Source: Calothrix sp. PCC 7507
GTDB lineage: Bacteria > Cyanobacteriota > Cyanobacteriia > Cyanobacteriales > Nostocaceae
Assembly: GCF_000316575.1 (NCBI RefSeq)
Contig: NC_019682.1
Span: 4,028,001-4,092,000, forward strand
Length of the DNA: 64,000 nt
Reading direction: 5' to 3'
Positions 17,790-26,458 of the stretch are shown here, piece after piece. Position 1 is the stretch's first letter. The number at the start of each line of letters is the position of its first letter. The position numbers were made by a program, and so were the translations under genes. The notes under the pieces are model-generated. The model ran no database searches, was not told the DNA's origin, and saw only the letters and a list, made by a program, of their open reading frames with translations.

Positions 17790-18347
17790 ATGGGAGCTAA
17801 TCTGAAACAGATTGCCAAATATTTAGACAATCTTGGTTGGGACTACCGTTTTGATGATGAAGAAGATCGGATTATCACAGGTGTAGAAGCTGATCACCTA
17901 GAGGATTTCCTGATAGTTGTCCAACTGGATGAGGAGGGAAAATTTTTTCGGGTATTTGCGCCTCAAGTCCTGGCGGGGGTACAAGAGCATCCGCATAAGG
18001 GAGTAATTCTCCAGACAATGCTAGCCATTTCTTGGGAAACCAAAATGCTGCAATGGGAATATGACCCATCCGATGGTGAAATTCGTGCCATTATTGAGTT
18101 TCCTTTAGAAGACTCGATTCTTACAGAAAGACAATTTAACCGTTGTCTGAGTGGGTTAATTCAAATTGTTGATAGTATAGCCATGCCTCGCCTGAAAGAG
18201 GTAATGGAAACAGGACAAGATCCAGGAAATCTCGAACTAGGGGAAAGACTATTACTCAGTATTCAGGAAGAAGCGCCTGGATTACTAGATATTCTCGAAA
18301 AAGCTATGGAAGCTAGGAAAAAACGGGGAAGTTTTCCTAACGAGTGA
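17790..18347 (+). CDS. YbjN-domain protein
   Basis: This 185-residue cytoplasmic protein has the YbjN/type III secretion chaperone-like fold. Seen: NLGWDYRFDDEEDRIITGVE, then DFLIVVQLDEEGKFFRVFAP, and EYDPSDGEIRAIIEFPLEDS, the alternating beta pattern of the family, ending in an acidic helical tail. Such proteins are common and conserved in cyanobacteria, but their role is not established. It is followed 78 bp later by a DUF3318 gene on the same strand. Confidence 0.75.
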   Translation: MGANLKQIAKYLDNLGWDYRFDDEEDRIITGVEADHLEDFLIVVQLDEEGKFFRVFAPQVLAGVQEHPHKGVILQTMLAISWETKMLQWEYDPSDGEIRAIIEFPLEDSILTERQFNRCLSGLIQIVDSIAMPRLKEVMETGQDPGNLELGERLLLSIQEEAPGLLDILEKAMEARKKRGSFPNE

Positions 18348-18425
18348 AGCGGATGATCACGGAAATCGCTATACTCCAAAGTGATACCCTCACTATATAC
18401 TGAAGTTTTCTAGGGCTGGATTTTT

Positions 18426-19070
18426 ATGACATCCTATGCAACCTCCTCTGCCAAAGCGGAAATGAGTGAACTCCGGCGGTTAAAAGGCTTACTACCGCCA
18501 GAGTTGCAGAGCTGGGTCACGGTTGAAGGCACAACTGAGGTTAATCCACCCCTGATCCGCTGCGAAGAAATTGGTAAAGACCAGGTAGAAATCCAAATAG
18601 ACCTGGTGAAATGGGATGCCCTCGCGATGGATCAGCGTAATTTGCTATTCTGGCACGAAGTCGCTCGCGTTCAAAATGACACGATTCCCAAAGATGGATG
18701 GGAAATGGCAGCATTAGCCATTGGTTTAGGTGGTGCTGTTGGTGAGTTATGGGTACAGGATGCATTACTGCTGGTATTAGCCTTGGCATTATGTGGCGTA
18801 TCAGGCTGGCGACTGTATCAAAAGAATAATGGGGAAAAGCAAGTTAAAGAATTACTTGATGCTGACGAAAAAGCGATCGCTTTAGCAACTCGCTTTGGTT
18901 ACAGCCTCCCCAACGCCTATAAGAGTCTTGGTAGCGCCTTAAAGACCCTAATTGATAGCACTCCTAGCAAGCGGCAACGGTCTAGATACGATGCCCGACT
19001 CTCTGCCCTCAAACGCAGTGCTAATAAGGCAAAAGCTAAATCTAAACCCATAGATGACGGCGGACTTTAA
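18426..19070 (+). CDS. DUF3318 membrane protein
   Basis: A 214-residue protein of the cyanobacterial DUF3318 family. The soluble N-terminal part has SELRRLKGLLPPELQSWVTV and RNLLFWHEVARVQND. A hydrophobic hairpin follows (about 99-123, AALAIGLGGAVGELWVQDAL onward), then a helical part and a basic Lys/Arg-rich end. The HEVARVQND stretch resembles a metallopeptidase-like helix but lacks a full HExxH, so no catalytic claim is made. Function unknown. Confidence 0.75.
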   Translation: MTSYATSSAKAEMSELRRLKGLLPPELQSWVTVEGTTEVNPPLIRCEEIGKDQVEIQIDLVKWDALAMDQRNLLFWHEVARVQNDTIPKDGWEMAALAIGLGGAVGELWVQDALLLVLALALCGVSGWRLYQKNNGEKQVKELLDADEKAIALATRFGYSLPNAYKSLGSALKTLIDSTPSKRQRSRYDARLSALKRSANKAKAKSKPIDDGGL

Positions 19071-19171
19071 TCAGTGCTGAGTAGTGAGTTCTGAGTAACG
19101 AGTAAATTAAACTCAGCAACGCCACTGGCTACAAGCCGGGGAACCCGTCCAACGCAGTGGCTCCTCACAAC

Positions 19172-19969
19172 TCACAACTGATTCAACATTTTGTGAGTCT
19201 GAGGTACAACACGGACATGTGCCACAAATCGTTTCATCAAAGCCTGCCACACTAAGACCTGTTCTGGAGAAGGGGCAAGTACAGGCGATTTGGTGAACTG
19301 TTCAGATGCCAACAAAGGCGTGACAGGTTGTAAAAATACTGGGATGTTGGGACTAACATCAGCCACTAACAAAGCTGAACGTTCCAACTCATCTGGGTCT
19401 GTTTGATCAGAAACAATTATCTTGACGAAAACGTCTAAAGGCGCGTCGTAGCATAGTTGGAGAAATTTTGCGTGTTCTGGCCAATGACTTTCACCACTAA
19501 CACTAGGTAGCTTTAAATCCATACCCACACAATCTAGGTAGGGCAGAATCATTGCCAGCTGTTCTGGACGATGACCACCAGTCTCCAGATATATAGGTAA
19601 ACCAGTCAGCGATCGCACGAGTGGGAGAAATAATGCTAAGAACGGAGCATGAAGAAGTGGTTCGCCCCCTGTCAAGCTAATGCTATCGTGTAGACAGGGT
19701 AAATTTTGTCGTTCAATCCATTCTATTAAAATGGGTAGTGGGATGGGATTTGAGTGAATTTCAAAATCTCTTAATCCAGGGGTTCGCTCTATTCTACAGG
19801 TAGTGGGTGCATTCCAAGTATGGGCGCTATCACAAAAATGACAGCGTAAGTCACAAAAAGCAAAGCGAATAAAAAGCTGACGTGTCCCGACATTCAGTCC
19901 TTCTCCTTGAATAGCAGAAAAGACCTCAATCAGGCGTGCGGTGGGTTTAACAGTAGTTTTAGCAGTCAT
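19172..19969 (-). CDS. queE: 7-carboxy-7-deazaguanine synthase
   Basis: QueE is the radical-SAM enzyme that converts 6-carboxytetrahydropterin to 7-carboxy-7-deazaguanine on the way to queuosine. The [4Fe-4S] ligands are Cys39, Cys43 and Cys46 (CDLRCHFC) in a 265-residue protein. FSAIQGEGLNVGTRQLFIRF before it and SLTGGEPLLH after it are family hallmarks. I start at the ATG at 19969; the frame continues to an ATG at 20071, but those extra 34 residues contain cysteines and no family sequence. Its other pathway genes are not in this window. Confidence 0.9.
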   Translation of the reverse strand: MTAKTTVKPTARLIEVFSAIQGEGLNVGTRQLFIRFAFCDLRCHFCDSAHTWNAPTTCRIERTPGLRDFEIHSNPIPLPILIEWIERQNLPCLHDSISLTGGEPLLHAPFLALFLPLVRSLTGLPIYLETGGHRPEQLAMILPYLDCVGMDLKLPSVSGESHWPEHAKFLQLCYDAPLDVFVKIIVSDQTDPDELERSALLVADVSPNIPVFLQPVTPLLASEQFTKSPVLAPSPEQVLVWQALMKRFVAHVRVVPQTHKMLNQL

Positions 19970-20167
19970 GGGATGATAGCAACGCGATATCGCCGCGTCG
20001 TCACAAAGGCAGGTACATTTTTCGGCTTCTTGTTCTATTGTGAATCTTCGCTGGTAATCTCTAAATTTCATCCCAAGTCACAGCGATTATTCCTTATTCC
20101 TACTGATTTAAGATTGGGTTAGGTATTTTTCTAGGACAAAATAATTTTTTGACAGACTATATTATAC

Positions 20168-21217
20168 ATGGCAACGAAAGTGCAGAGCTTCATGACTAGC
20201 CAACCCACAGAGGCCAATTTTCCCGTTAATTTCCTAAACGACACGGCAATAGTGCAAGTACCAACGCGGTTGAGTGTGCTAGAGGCTGTAGCCTTCAAGG
20301 AAACTTGCCAAAAGTTAACACAGGCCAATTCACATCCTACACAAATCATTATTGATTTTCACCAAACTACTTTTATGGATAGTAGTGGTTTAGGTGCCCT
20401 TGTCAGTAATTTTAAAACTGCCCGAGAAAAAGAGATTGGATTTATACTGCGGAATGTTACCCCTCCGGTAATGGCAGTGCTAAACCTCACAGGATTGCAC
20501 CAAGTTTTTCCCATTGAATCTATCGGTAGTTCATCACCAGAAAAACATAGTAACACCATAGAAACGCCGGGAGTGACTTCCCGTAAAATAGAGCAGCTGC
20601 CCACGACTCATCCTTCTGTGGCATCTTGGATGAAACGGTTGATAGATATTGTTGGGGCAGTAGTAGGTTTAGTAATTACAGGAATTTTATTTATTCCCAT
20701 TGCTGTTGCTATTGAAATCAATGATCCTGGTCCCATTTTCTTTAGACAAACTCGTTGTGGCTGGATGGGAAAACGGTTTTATATTTGGAAATTCCGCTCC
20801 ATGTGCGTGGATGCAGAAGCTAAAAAATCGCAAGTCAAAAACCAAGTACAAGGTGCTTTCTTCAAAAATGAAAATGATCCCAGAATTACGCGGGTAGGGC
20901 GCTTTTTACGTCGAACTAGTTTAGATGAACTGCCACAATTTTGGAACGTCCTTAAAGGCGATATGAGTTTAGTTGGCACCAGACCACCTACACCCGATGA
21001 AGTAGAACGATATGAAGTTCCGGAGTGGCAACGTTTGGATGTTAAACCCGGCATGACTGGAGAATGGCAAGTAAATGGACGTTCTACAGTACGTAGTTTT
21101 GAGGATGTGATTCGTCTGGATTTGCAGTATCAAAAAAACTGGAGTTTACTGTACGATTTCAAGCTGATTTTCAAAACCATAGCTATTCTCTTTAACAGAA
21201 ACAGTGGTGCTGTTTAG
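20168..21217 (+). CDS. STAS domain fused to an undecaprenyl-phosphate sugar phosphotransferase
   Basis: A two-part protein of 349 residues. Residues about 18-115 are a STAS (anti-sigma-factor antagonist) domain with FMDSSGLGALVS; Ser73 matches the serine phosphorylated in SpoIIAA-type proteins. After a 35-residue linker, residues about 152-349 form a WcaJ/RfbP-type sugar transferase. It has the start KRLIDIVGAVVGLVITGILF (membrane hairpin), then DPGPIFFRQTRCGWMGKRF, KFRSM, RRTSLDELPQFWNVLKGDMS and LVGTRPP. This part should prime exopolysaccharide synthesis on a lipid carrier. A start at 20192 (MTSQ) is possible. Confidence 0.88.
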   Translation: MATKVQSFMTSQPTEANFPVNFLNDTAIVQVPTRLSVLEAVAFKETCQKLTQANSHPTQIIIDFHQTTFMDSSGLGALVSNFKTAREKEIGFILRNVTPPVMAVLNLTGLHQVFPIESIGSSSPEKHSNTIETPGVTSRKIEQLPTTHPSVASWMKRLIDIVGAVVGLVITGILFIPIAVAIEINDPGPIFFRQTRCGWMGKRFYIWKFRSMCVDAEAKKSQVKNQVQGAFFKNENDPRITRVGRFLRRTSLDELPQFWNVLKGDMSLVGTRPPTPDEVERYEVPEWQRLDVKPGMTGEWQVNGRSTVRSFEDVIRLDLQYQKNWSLLYDFKLIFKTIAILFNRNSGAV

Positions 21218-21622
21218 GTAATTTCTAAAAATAATCCTAACAATTGGGGAGCAAACAACCGTTTGACCCTACTCACAATCACATGGTAATTTCTATTGGA
21301 GAAAATCGCCTTAGCTAATTACCATCATTTGTTATTTGACAGTAACTTGTAACTGCCAAAATTAATGACTGTGCTTAAGCTCACAAAAAATTAGAAGTAA
21401 CTGTGGTAGCCAACACCACAGTTATAATCTGTGAGACATTTAATTTTTCCATGTTGGCGGAGTGGGAGGATGAGAGAAGAAGTTTTTTCCCTTAACCCTT
21501 GCAACTACGCTCACCAGGCAAGATAGAGTCAGGTCAATCTAACTTATAAGTTAGTTATCTGATTTGATCTATCGCTTCACAGTCAATAATAGAGATATCT
21601 AAGTGAGATAGAACGGAAATCT
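21218..21622. other. Intergenic before ndhN, one hairpin
   Basis: A 10-bp stem with 7-nt loop (TAACTGTGGT at 21398-21407 and ACCACAGTTA at 21415-21424) has no T-run after it. No gene seen; the ndhN promoter should be here. Confidence 0.5.
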
Positions 21623-22099
21623 ATGGCACTAATTACCACTGGCAACACTTTCATTCGCGAACTAGAAAAAGTTGGCTCTCTTGGCGTTTACGTACCTCTG
21701 GAGGGAGGTTATGAGGGTCGCTATCGACGCCGACTGCGTGCAGCTGGCTATATCTCTCTCCACATTACCGCCAGAGGACTGGGTGACGTGGCTGCCTATC
21801 TCACAGGAGTTCATGGAGTCAGACCGCCTCATCTGGGTAAAAAAAGCACTGGTAGCGGTGCAGCAGTGGGTGCTGTATACTATCTACCACCCATTCTTAC
21901 CTATAACCTAGAACAGCTACCACCAAAGTCCAAGGGTCTAGTTTTGTGGATTATTGAGGGACATATTCTTTCCAATCAGGAAATAGAGTATTTAGCGGCT
22001 TTGCCCAGTTTAGAACCACGTGTGAAAGTAGTAATTGAAAGAGGAGGCGATCGCAACTTCCGTTGGACACCTCTGGAAAAAACACTTTTGGCTGGTTAA
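21623..22099 (+). CDS. ndhN: NAD(P)H-quinone oxidoreductase subunit N
   Basis: NdhN is a peripheral subunit of the thylakoid NDH-1 complex, which takes part in respiration, cyclic electron flow and CO2 uptake. The 158-residue length is normal. The start MALITTGNTFIRELEKVGSL and the run YEGRYRRRLRAAGY, LTGVHGVRPPHLGKK, then VLWIIEGHILSNQEIEYL are highly characteristic. It is a single gene with no NDH neighbour here, as is usual for ndhN. Confidence 0.96.
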   Translation: MALITTGNTFIRELEKVGSLGVYVPLEGGYEGRYRRRLRAAGYISLHITARGLGDVAAYLTGVHGVRPPHLGKKSTGSGAAVGAVYYLPPILTYNLEQLPPKSKGLVLWIIEGHILSNQEIEYLAALPSLEPRVKVVIERGGDRNFRWTPLEKTLLAG

Positions 22100-22652
22100 T
22101 TTTTTGTAATTGATCAATAGTCAGCGGCGAATAGCAACCAACTGCTGACAAAAATCCCGATCAAACAACAAGGAACCACGGATAAACACCGATATAGCAG
22201 GCAGTAGGCTTTAAAATCCTCTGGTGTAAGGATTTTATGCTTGATTTCTGTCCTAATCGACCTAACCCCTGCTATCAATATCGGTAATTATCACATTTAC
22301 CCAGCCTTTTTCAACAAGAGGCAGGGGGAAAAGGAGCAGGGGTCATTTCCCCCTGCCTCCTGCCGTGGAGCGGAGCGGAACATGAGTCTGATTCCCTAAC
22401 TTCTGCTAAGTGGTTCTCGTACCCCATAGGGGATCTTGCTACAGTTGGGGTCGAATCCCCATCTTTACTATCCCCCTTGCTCCCTGCCCCTTTTCCTCTT
22501 TTTCAAGGAGAAGTTCTAAGTGGAGCAAGCCTCTGCTGAGAACTTCTCTTTCTTTTCTATTTATTACTCATTAGGTAAAATTTCGGAAATATCCTCATAA
22601 ATAGTGATTTAGTAATTAAGTTTCCAAAAAAGTCTCAAGTTTACTTACATTT
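22100..22652. other. Intergenic with several palindromes, no gene
   Basis: This contains AAAATCC...GGATTTT (about 22212-22239), GC-rich CCCCCTGCC/GGCAGGGGG arms (about 22320-22360), a tRNA T-arm-like hairpin near 22440-22465 that is not a full tRNA, and the hairpin at 22508-22548 listed next. Confidence 0.5.
22508..22548. terminator. Inverted repeat, possible terminator
   Basis: A perfect 10-bp stem (GAGAAGTTCT / AGAACTTCTC) with a 21-nt loop is followed by TTTCTTTTC. It may end transcripts from upstream, but it lies 400 bp after ndhN, so its partner gene is uncertain. Confidence 0.4.
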
Positions 22653-23528
22653 ATGCCTTTAATCGCTCGCTTTTGGACTGTGGCAATAGCCCTACTACTA
22701 GTGATATTTCTGGGATACACAACAGTAGCCCAATCCCCATCGTCAACTGTAACTGAGTTAATACCTACCAAACTCTCAACCAGCGTTCACCTGCTGTTGG
22801 GGAATCCCAGCAATGCATCTGAAAACACCGCCGATCTGGACAATTACTTAATCACTAAGCCTCAGTATGCACTTTCGTACAACAATAGCAAGGGAATTGC
22901 CAATTGGGTCAGCTGGAACCTTTCACAATCTTGGTTAGGAGATGCCCCACGGCAAAACGATTTCCGCCCCGATCGTGAACTTCCTAAAGGTGTCTATAAA
23001 GTCACGCCCAAAGACTACACAGGTAGCGGATTTGACCGTGGTCATATGATCTCTTCGGAAGATCGGGGAGCAAACATCGCTGATAATTCCTCAACCTTTT
23101 TGATGGACAATATTGTTCCCCAGTCTCCGGATAACAATCGGGGACCGTGGGTGCAACTGGAAACCTACTCCAGGAATTTGATCAAACAAGGCAAGGAACT
23201 TTATATCATTGCTGGGGGCGCTGGCGTAGGTGGAACTGGTGAAAACGGAGCTATGACTACTTTGGCTAATGGTAAAGTTACTGTTCCTGCTTCTACTTGG
23301 AAAGTTGTTGTAGTCTTGGATCAACCTGATTTAGGAATCAAGGGTATTAGCAACAGTACTCGTGTGATTTCCGTCGTAGTTCCTAACTCTCAAGGCATCA
23401 AATCCCAGAATTGGAAAACTTTTAGAAAATCTGTAGATGAGGTAGAAACTTTAACTGGGTATGACTTGCTTTCAAATGTACCCGAGGAAATTCAAGCAGT
23501 AATTGAAGGGAAGGTCGATCAAGAGTAA
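22653..23528 (+). CDS. nucA: Sugar-nonspecific DNA/RNA endonuclease, NucA type
   Basis: A secreted beta-beta-alpha-metal nuclease (291 residues) that cuts DNA and RNA, homologous to Anabaena NucA. A hydrophobic signal or anchor spans about 4-26. Catalytic DRGH is at 128-131 (His131 the general base) and the metal-binding Asn is in PDNNRGPW (161/162). Arg100 lies 31 residues before the histidine, the spacing of NucA Arg93, which contacts the inhibitor. The C-terminal LTGYDLLSNV matches NucA closely. It faces nuiA tail to tail with 5 bp between stop codons. Confidence 0.92.
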   Translation: MPLIARFWTVAIALLLVIFLGYTTVAQSPSSTVTELIPTKLSTSVHLLLGNPSNASENTADLDNYLITKPQYALSYNNSKGIANWVSWNLSQSWLGDAPRQNDFRPDRELPKGVYKVTPKDYTGSGFDRGHMISSEDRGANIADNSSTFLMDNIVPQSPDNNRGPWVQLETYSRNLIKQGKELYIIAGGAGVGGTGENGAMTTLANGKVTVPASTWKVVVVLDQPDLGIKGISNSTRVISVVVPNSQGIKSQNWKTFRKSVDEVETLTGYDLLSNVPEEIQAVIEGKVDQE

Positions 23529-23533
23529 GATGA

Positions 23534-23944
23534 TCAGGTTTCTACGGCTTTGGTTGCCAGTCCAGCACTATCCCCTGATGGAGTTTGACCAATAACGTAG
23601 ACATCTTGCTCTGTTTCACCAAGACGATATACCTGTAAATCACTGAGATTTTCTTTAAGGGTCTGAACAAGAGTTTGAAATCTGTTAACAGTTTGTCTCT
23701 CTTCTTCACCATGCCAATCTTCCCCTGTGACAGCCACCTTAAAGAAATCATCTACCGCCACAGCTTTAACGGGTGTGCCGGCTGAATGTCCTGTTTGTTC
23801 CAAAACTTTAGTTGGAGTTAAAGGGATGTTGTCGGGATGCTCCCAGAGTAAAACTTCAAATGGGTATTCTGATTCGCTCTGGAACAACAAGCCGTCTGAC
23901 GCTTGCTTTAGTTGGTCGAGAATTTCTGTGTTATTCATAATCAA
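23534..23944 (-). CDS. nuiA: Nuclease inhibitor NuiA
   Basis: A small acidic cytoplasmic protein (136 residues; 134 if started at the second ATG, 23938) that binds and blocks NucA. It matches Anabaena NuiA along its length as I remember it: EILDQLKQASDGLLF, SESEYPFEVLLW, QVYRLGETEQDVYVIGQTP and a C-terminal VET. Residues known as binding hot spots in the NucA-NuiA complex are kept: Glu24, the Asp-Trp pair (76-77 here) and the terminal Thr, whose carboxylate reaches the nuclease metal site. It is convergent with nucA. Confidence 0.92.
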   Translation of the reverse strand: MIMNNTEILDQLKQASDGLLFQSESEYPFEVLLWEHPDNIPLTPTKVLEQTGHSAGTPVKAVAVDDFFKVAVTGEDWHGEEERQTVNRFQTLVQTLKENLSDLQVYRLGETEQDVYVIGQTPSGDSAGLATKAVET

Positions 23945-24163
23945 TAAAAAGGATTTCGCGTCTAAATTGTATAAACAGTCTTTATGGTCGTTGACTGTTA
24001 ACAGCTTAATTAAAATTCTCTACTTATTAACAAAATTTTGACTGCCGTGGCTGTACTAAAATTTGTTGTAGTTAAATAGTAATTTTTTATACTTAATAAA
24101 ATTCTAGGTCAGCATAATCACGGTTAATATTCTGCTGTTGAGATTAGGCGATCGCTCTCTGTT

Positions 24164-24634
24164 CTACTCAAGTTCCATCAGCATTTCTATAATGCTGACG
24201 CGAAAACCACAGGATGCAAATAATCGTCGCGCTGCTTCGTTAGGCGCTACCGTGTCTAGGCGAATTTGCTTGACACCCATTTGCTGAAACCGTTCGATAG
24301 TCAACATCACCATCTGTCGCGCAATTCCCTGTTGACGATATGCTGATTCAACCCAAAGATCGTGAATCACCGCAAATTCCTGTAATAGGTAAATTGGTAT
24401 TTCTGCTTGAACCGTCGCCGCCACAAATGCCACCAATTGTCCGTTATCTTCAGCTACGAGAAACACACTGCGATCGTCATTGGCTAATCGTCCCAGCCAT
24501 TTCTCATAACGCTGCTCTGGGTGAGGAATAAAACCATACTTGGCAGAATCCCAAGATTCATGCAAAGCACAAATTTTGGCTACCATTGGTAAAACCGCGG
24601 GTATGTCGTCTGGGGTTGCAGGACGGATTAACAT
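24164..24634 (-). CDS. GNAT-family N-acetyltransferase
   Basis: This 156-residue acetyl-CoA-dependent acetyltransferase has an unknown substrate. The GNAT core is clear: MLIRPATPDDIPAVLPMVAK at the start, VAEDNGQLVAFVAATV, then IHDLWVESAYRQQGIARQM, which is the acetyl-CoA pyrophosphate-binding loop (R/Q-x-x-G-x-A), and the C-terminal IRLDTVAPNEAARRLFASCG. It is a single gene, divergent from the DUF3172 gene and 220 bp from nuiA. Confidence 0.85.
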   Translation of the reverse strand: MLIRPATPDDIPAVLPMVAKICALHESWDSAKYGFIPHPEQRYEKWLGRLANDDRSVFLVAEDNGQLVAFVAATVQAEIPIYLLQEFAVIHDLWVESAYRQQGIARQMVMLTIERFQQMGVKQIRLDTVAPNEAARRLFASCGFRVSIIEMLMELE

Positions 24635-24919
24635 AAGCTACCGAAGTGCAAAGAGGAGTATCTAGAATCGGCCGAAAAACTGACAAGCAAAGTAGATTCA
24701 ATAAAATTCTCGATAGATACTGGTTAAATATTGGCGATCGCACAACTGATAAGGTTGAAATTATCGATAAACATCTAGCTAATTTGCTAGTTTTGTCGTT
24801 TAACAAGAATATTGACCAGAAAGGTGCAGGCAATTATAGTCAATAATCGGCATACTTAAAGAGGGAGAGCAGTTTAGAAAACTCCCTGCGATCCTAGGCG
24901 TGAAGGTGATCAAGCAACA

Positions 24920-25459
24920 ATGAGACGTACATCCACTGGTAGATCGGCTAATAGTTCCAAACCCTCTATGTTTAAATCCCCAATGTTTAATTTTACCACC
25001 ATCGCCATTTTGGGTGGGGTATTTATCTTGGGAATTGGCATTGGCATTGCTTTTAGCTCAACAACCACCTTGTCTCCATCAAATGTGGCTTCCCGTGAAT
25101 TTATCGATACCAAAGCACCAAACCCTGAGATTTGCGTGCAGTATGGAGCTAGCGCTATGGTGATGGACGCTAGACTTTTCGTGACTCTCAACCCTTTTAA
25201 TGTTTATGTTGCTCAACCAAGTATGCGTCCTGGATGCGTTATCCGTCAAAATAACTGGGCGCTTTTGGAGCAGAAAAAGCTTGTAACATCTGACCAGGTA
25301 AGAGAATGTAAGAATCGCCTGAACACTTTTGGTTTTACAGGTAACTTGGACAGTGACAAACCTGATATTAGATGTATTTACCAGAATGAGGCTGGTCAAA
25401 ACTTCTTCTTGTCTCAACCTGGTGCAGTAGCGCCGTCTCAAGAAACGGATAGATTCTAA
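24920..25459 (+). CDS. DUF3172 single-span membrane protein
   Basis: A 179-residue cyanobacterial protein of the DUF3172 family. A short cytoplasmic Ser/Arg-rich tail precedes one transmembrane helix (about 26-45, TIAILGGVFILGIGIGIAF). The conserved exported domain includes NPEICVQYGASAMVMDARLF, VYVAQPSMRPGCVIRQNNW and CKNRLNTFGFTGNLDSDKPD, with several cysteines that could form disulfides. Conserved in cyanobacteria, function unknown. Confidence 0.78.
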   Translation: MRRTSTGRSANSSKPSMFKSPMFNFTTIAILGGVFILGIGIGIAFSSTTTLSPSNVASREFIDTKAPNPEICVQYGASAMVMDARLFVTLNPFNVYVAQPSMRPGCVIRQNNWALLEQKKLVTSDQVRECKNRLNTFGFTGNLDSDKPDIRCIYQNEAGQNFFLSQPGAVAPSQETDRF

Positions 25460-25515
25460 ATTTGGGAGATGAGGGAGAAATAATTAATCACTCTTGCCAA
25501 TTCCCCATTCCCCAT

Positions 25516-26454
25516 TCATCTCGTGCGAGGAAGCGGTTGACCGAACTCAATGACTCTTGTGTTAGGAACATTGGAGGGATAGTTGGGTACTACGGGAACT
25601 GACAAATTAGGACTAGCTATAGGCTGAGGGTTGTTAAAATTACCGGGTTGATTGGGGAAATTCGGTGGGGGAAGAATAGAACTAGATGGTTGAGAGGAGC
25701 TGTTCGGTGTGAGGGGAGGGACGGTAACAAAGGGCTGTTGAGTCGTTGGAGATTGGCTATTGGGTGGCTGTGGATAGTTATAGGAACTTGGTGGTAAGTT
25801 ACTCGGCGTTTGCGGGTAATTATAGGGACTTGGTGGTGGGTTAATACTGGGTGTTTGTGGTTGATTGTAGGGACTTGGTGGTAAGTTACTCGGTGTTTGT
25901 GGGTAGTTTCCGGGTTGTAGAGAGTTAGTATAACCACGAATTAAAGGACGTAACACCCAGCGAGTGGGGTTTTGTTTGGAAACTAGTTGCAGTTTTATCT
26001 GGTTTGGTTCGGAAAAATTCCCTGGTGCCAAATCCATGACAATGCGGGTTATGCCTGAATTTAATTGGGAAACGCGAATTCTTTGGATTGCTCCTGAATA
26101 ATTTTGTTGGGTGGGAACATAGCCTAACTTAGTATCAGGTAAATCTACGACAATACGAGGAGGTTGGGCGAGATAGAAGTGACGGGGAGTTATACCTGCT
26201 GAGATGGTAAATTCCAGTTGTATGGCTTCTGGATAAAAGCGCCAATTGTCTAGTCTAGCTACTGGCGCAACCACATTTTTAACAGTTGGCAGTTGTGAAG
26301 TTGGGCGATTCTGAATTGGTGATTTATTGAGCGATGGTTTAGCAGTACTGATGCCAGGTTCTAGGGCTATCGCTGCATATAAACTCAACAAGCTGATGCC
26401 AAACAACCGCTTGCAGATTTGGGAAAATGACCTGGGTTTTAATTCTTGATTCAT
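25516..26454 (-). CDS. AMIN-domain protein with Pro-rich repeat tail
   Basis: An envelope protein of 312 residues. After an N-terminal signal-like span (about 17-31) residues 60-165 form an AMIN domain (RLDNWRFYPEAIQLEFTISA, RIVVDLPDTKL, IRVSQLNSGITRIVMDL). AMIN domains bind peptidoglycan or secretion-pore proteins and target proteins to the cell wall. The rest is Pro/Asn/Ser/Gln-rich, with about three near-identical 14-residue units around YPQTPSNLPPSPYN (about 182-230). No amidase or secretin domain follows. It starts 4 bp after the preceding gene and is last in the antiporter unit. Confidence 0.82.
   Translation of the reverse strand: MNQELKPRSFSQICKRLFGISLLSLYAAIALEPGISTAKPSLNKSPIQNRPTSQLPTVKNVVAPVARLDNWRFYPEAIQLEFTISAGITPRHFYLAQPPRIVVDLPDTKLGYVPTQQNYSGAIQRIRVSQLNSGITRIVMDLAPGNFSEPNQIKLQLVSKQNPTRWVLRPLIRGYTNSLQPGNYPQTPSNLPPSPYNQPQTPSINPPPSPYNYPQTPSNLPPSSYNYPQPPNSQSPTTQQPFVTVPPLTPNSSSQPSSSILPPPNFPNQPGNFNNPQPIASPNLSVPVVPNYPSNVPNTRVIEFGQPLPRTR
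25770..25920. repeat. In-frame 42-bp tandem repeats in the AMIN protein gene
   Basis: Units of about 42 bp around ACTTGGTGGTAAGTTACTCG recur three to four times, encoding the 14-residue Pro-rich units. Length variation between strains is likely. Confidence 0.7.
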
Positions 26455-26458
26455 TATT

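Noticed and set aside
22395-22480. A tRNA-like piece with a TGGGGTCGAATCCCCA arm
   Set aside because: The T-loop is one base short, there is no matching acceptor stem, no proper D-arm or anticodon arm upstream. At most a tRNA fragment or chance hairpin among GC-rich repeats.
24646-24846. ORF of 66 codons between the GNAT and DUF3172 genes
   Set aside because: No family sequence and it occupies the divergent promoter region; the opposite-strand ORF at 24558-24833 overlaps it.
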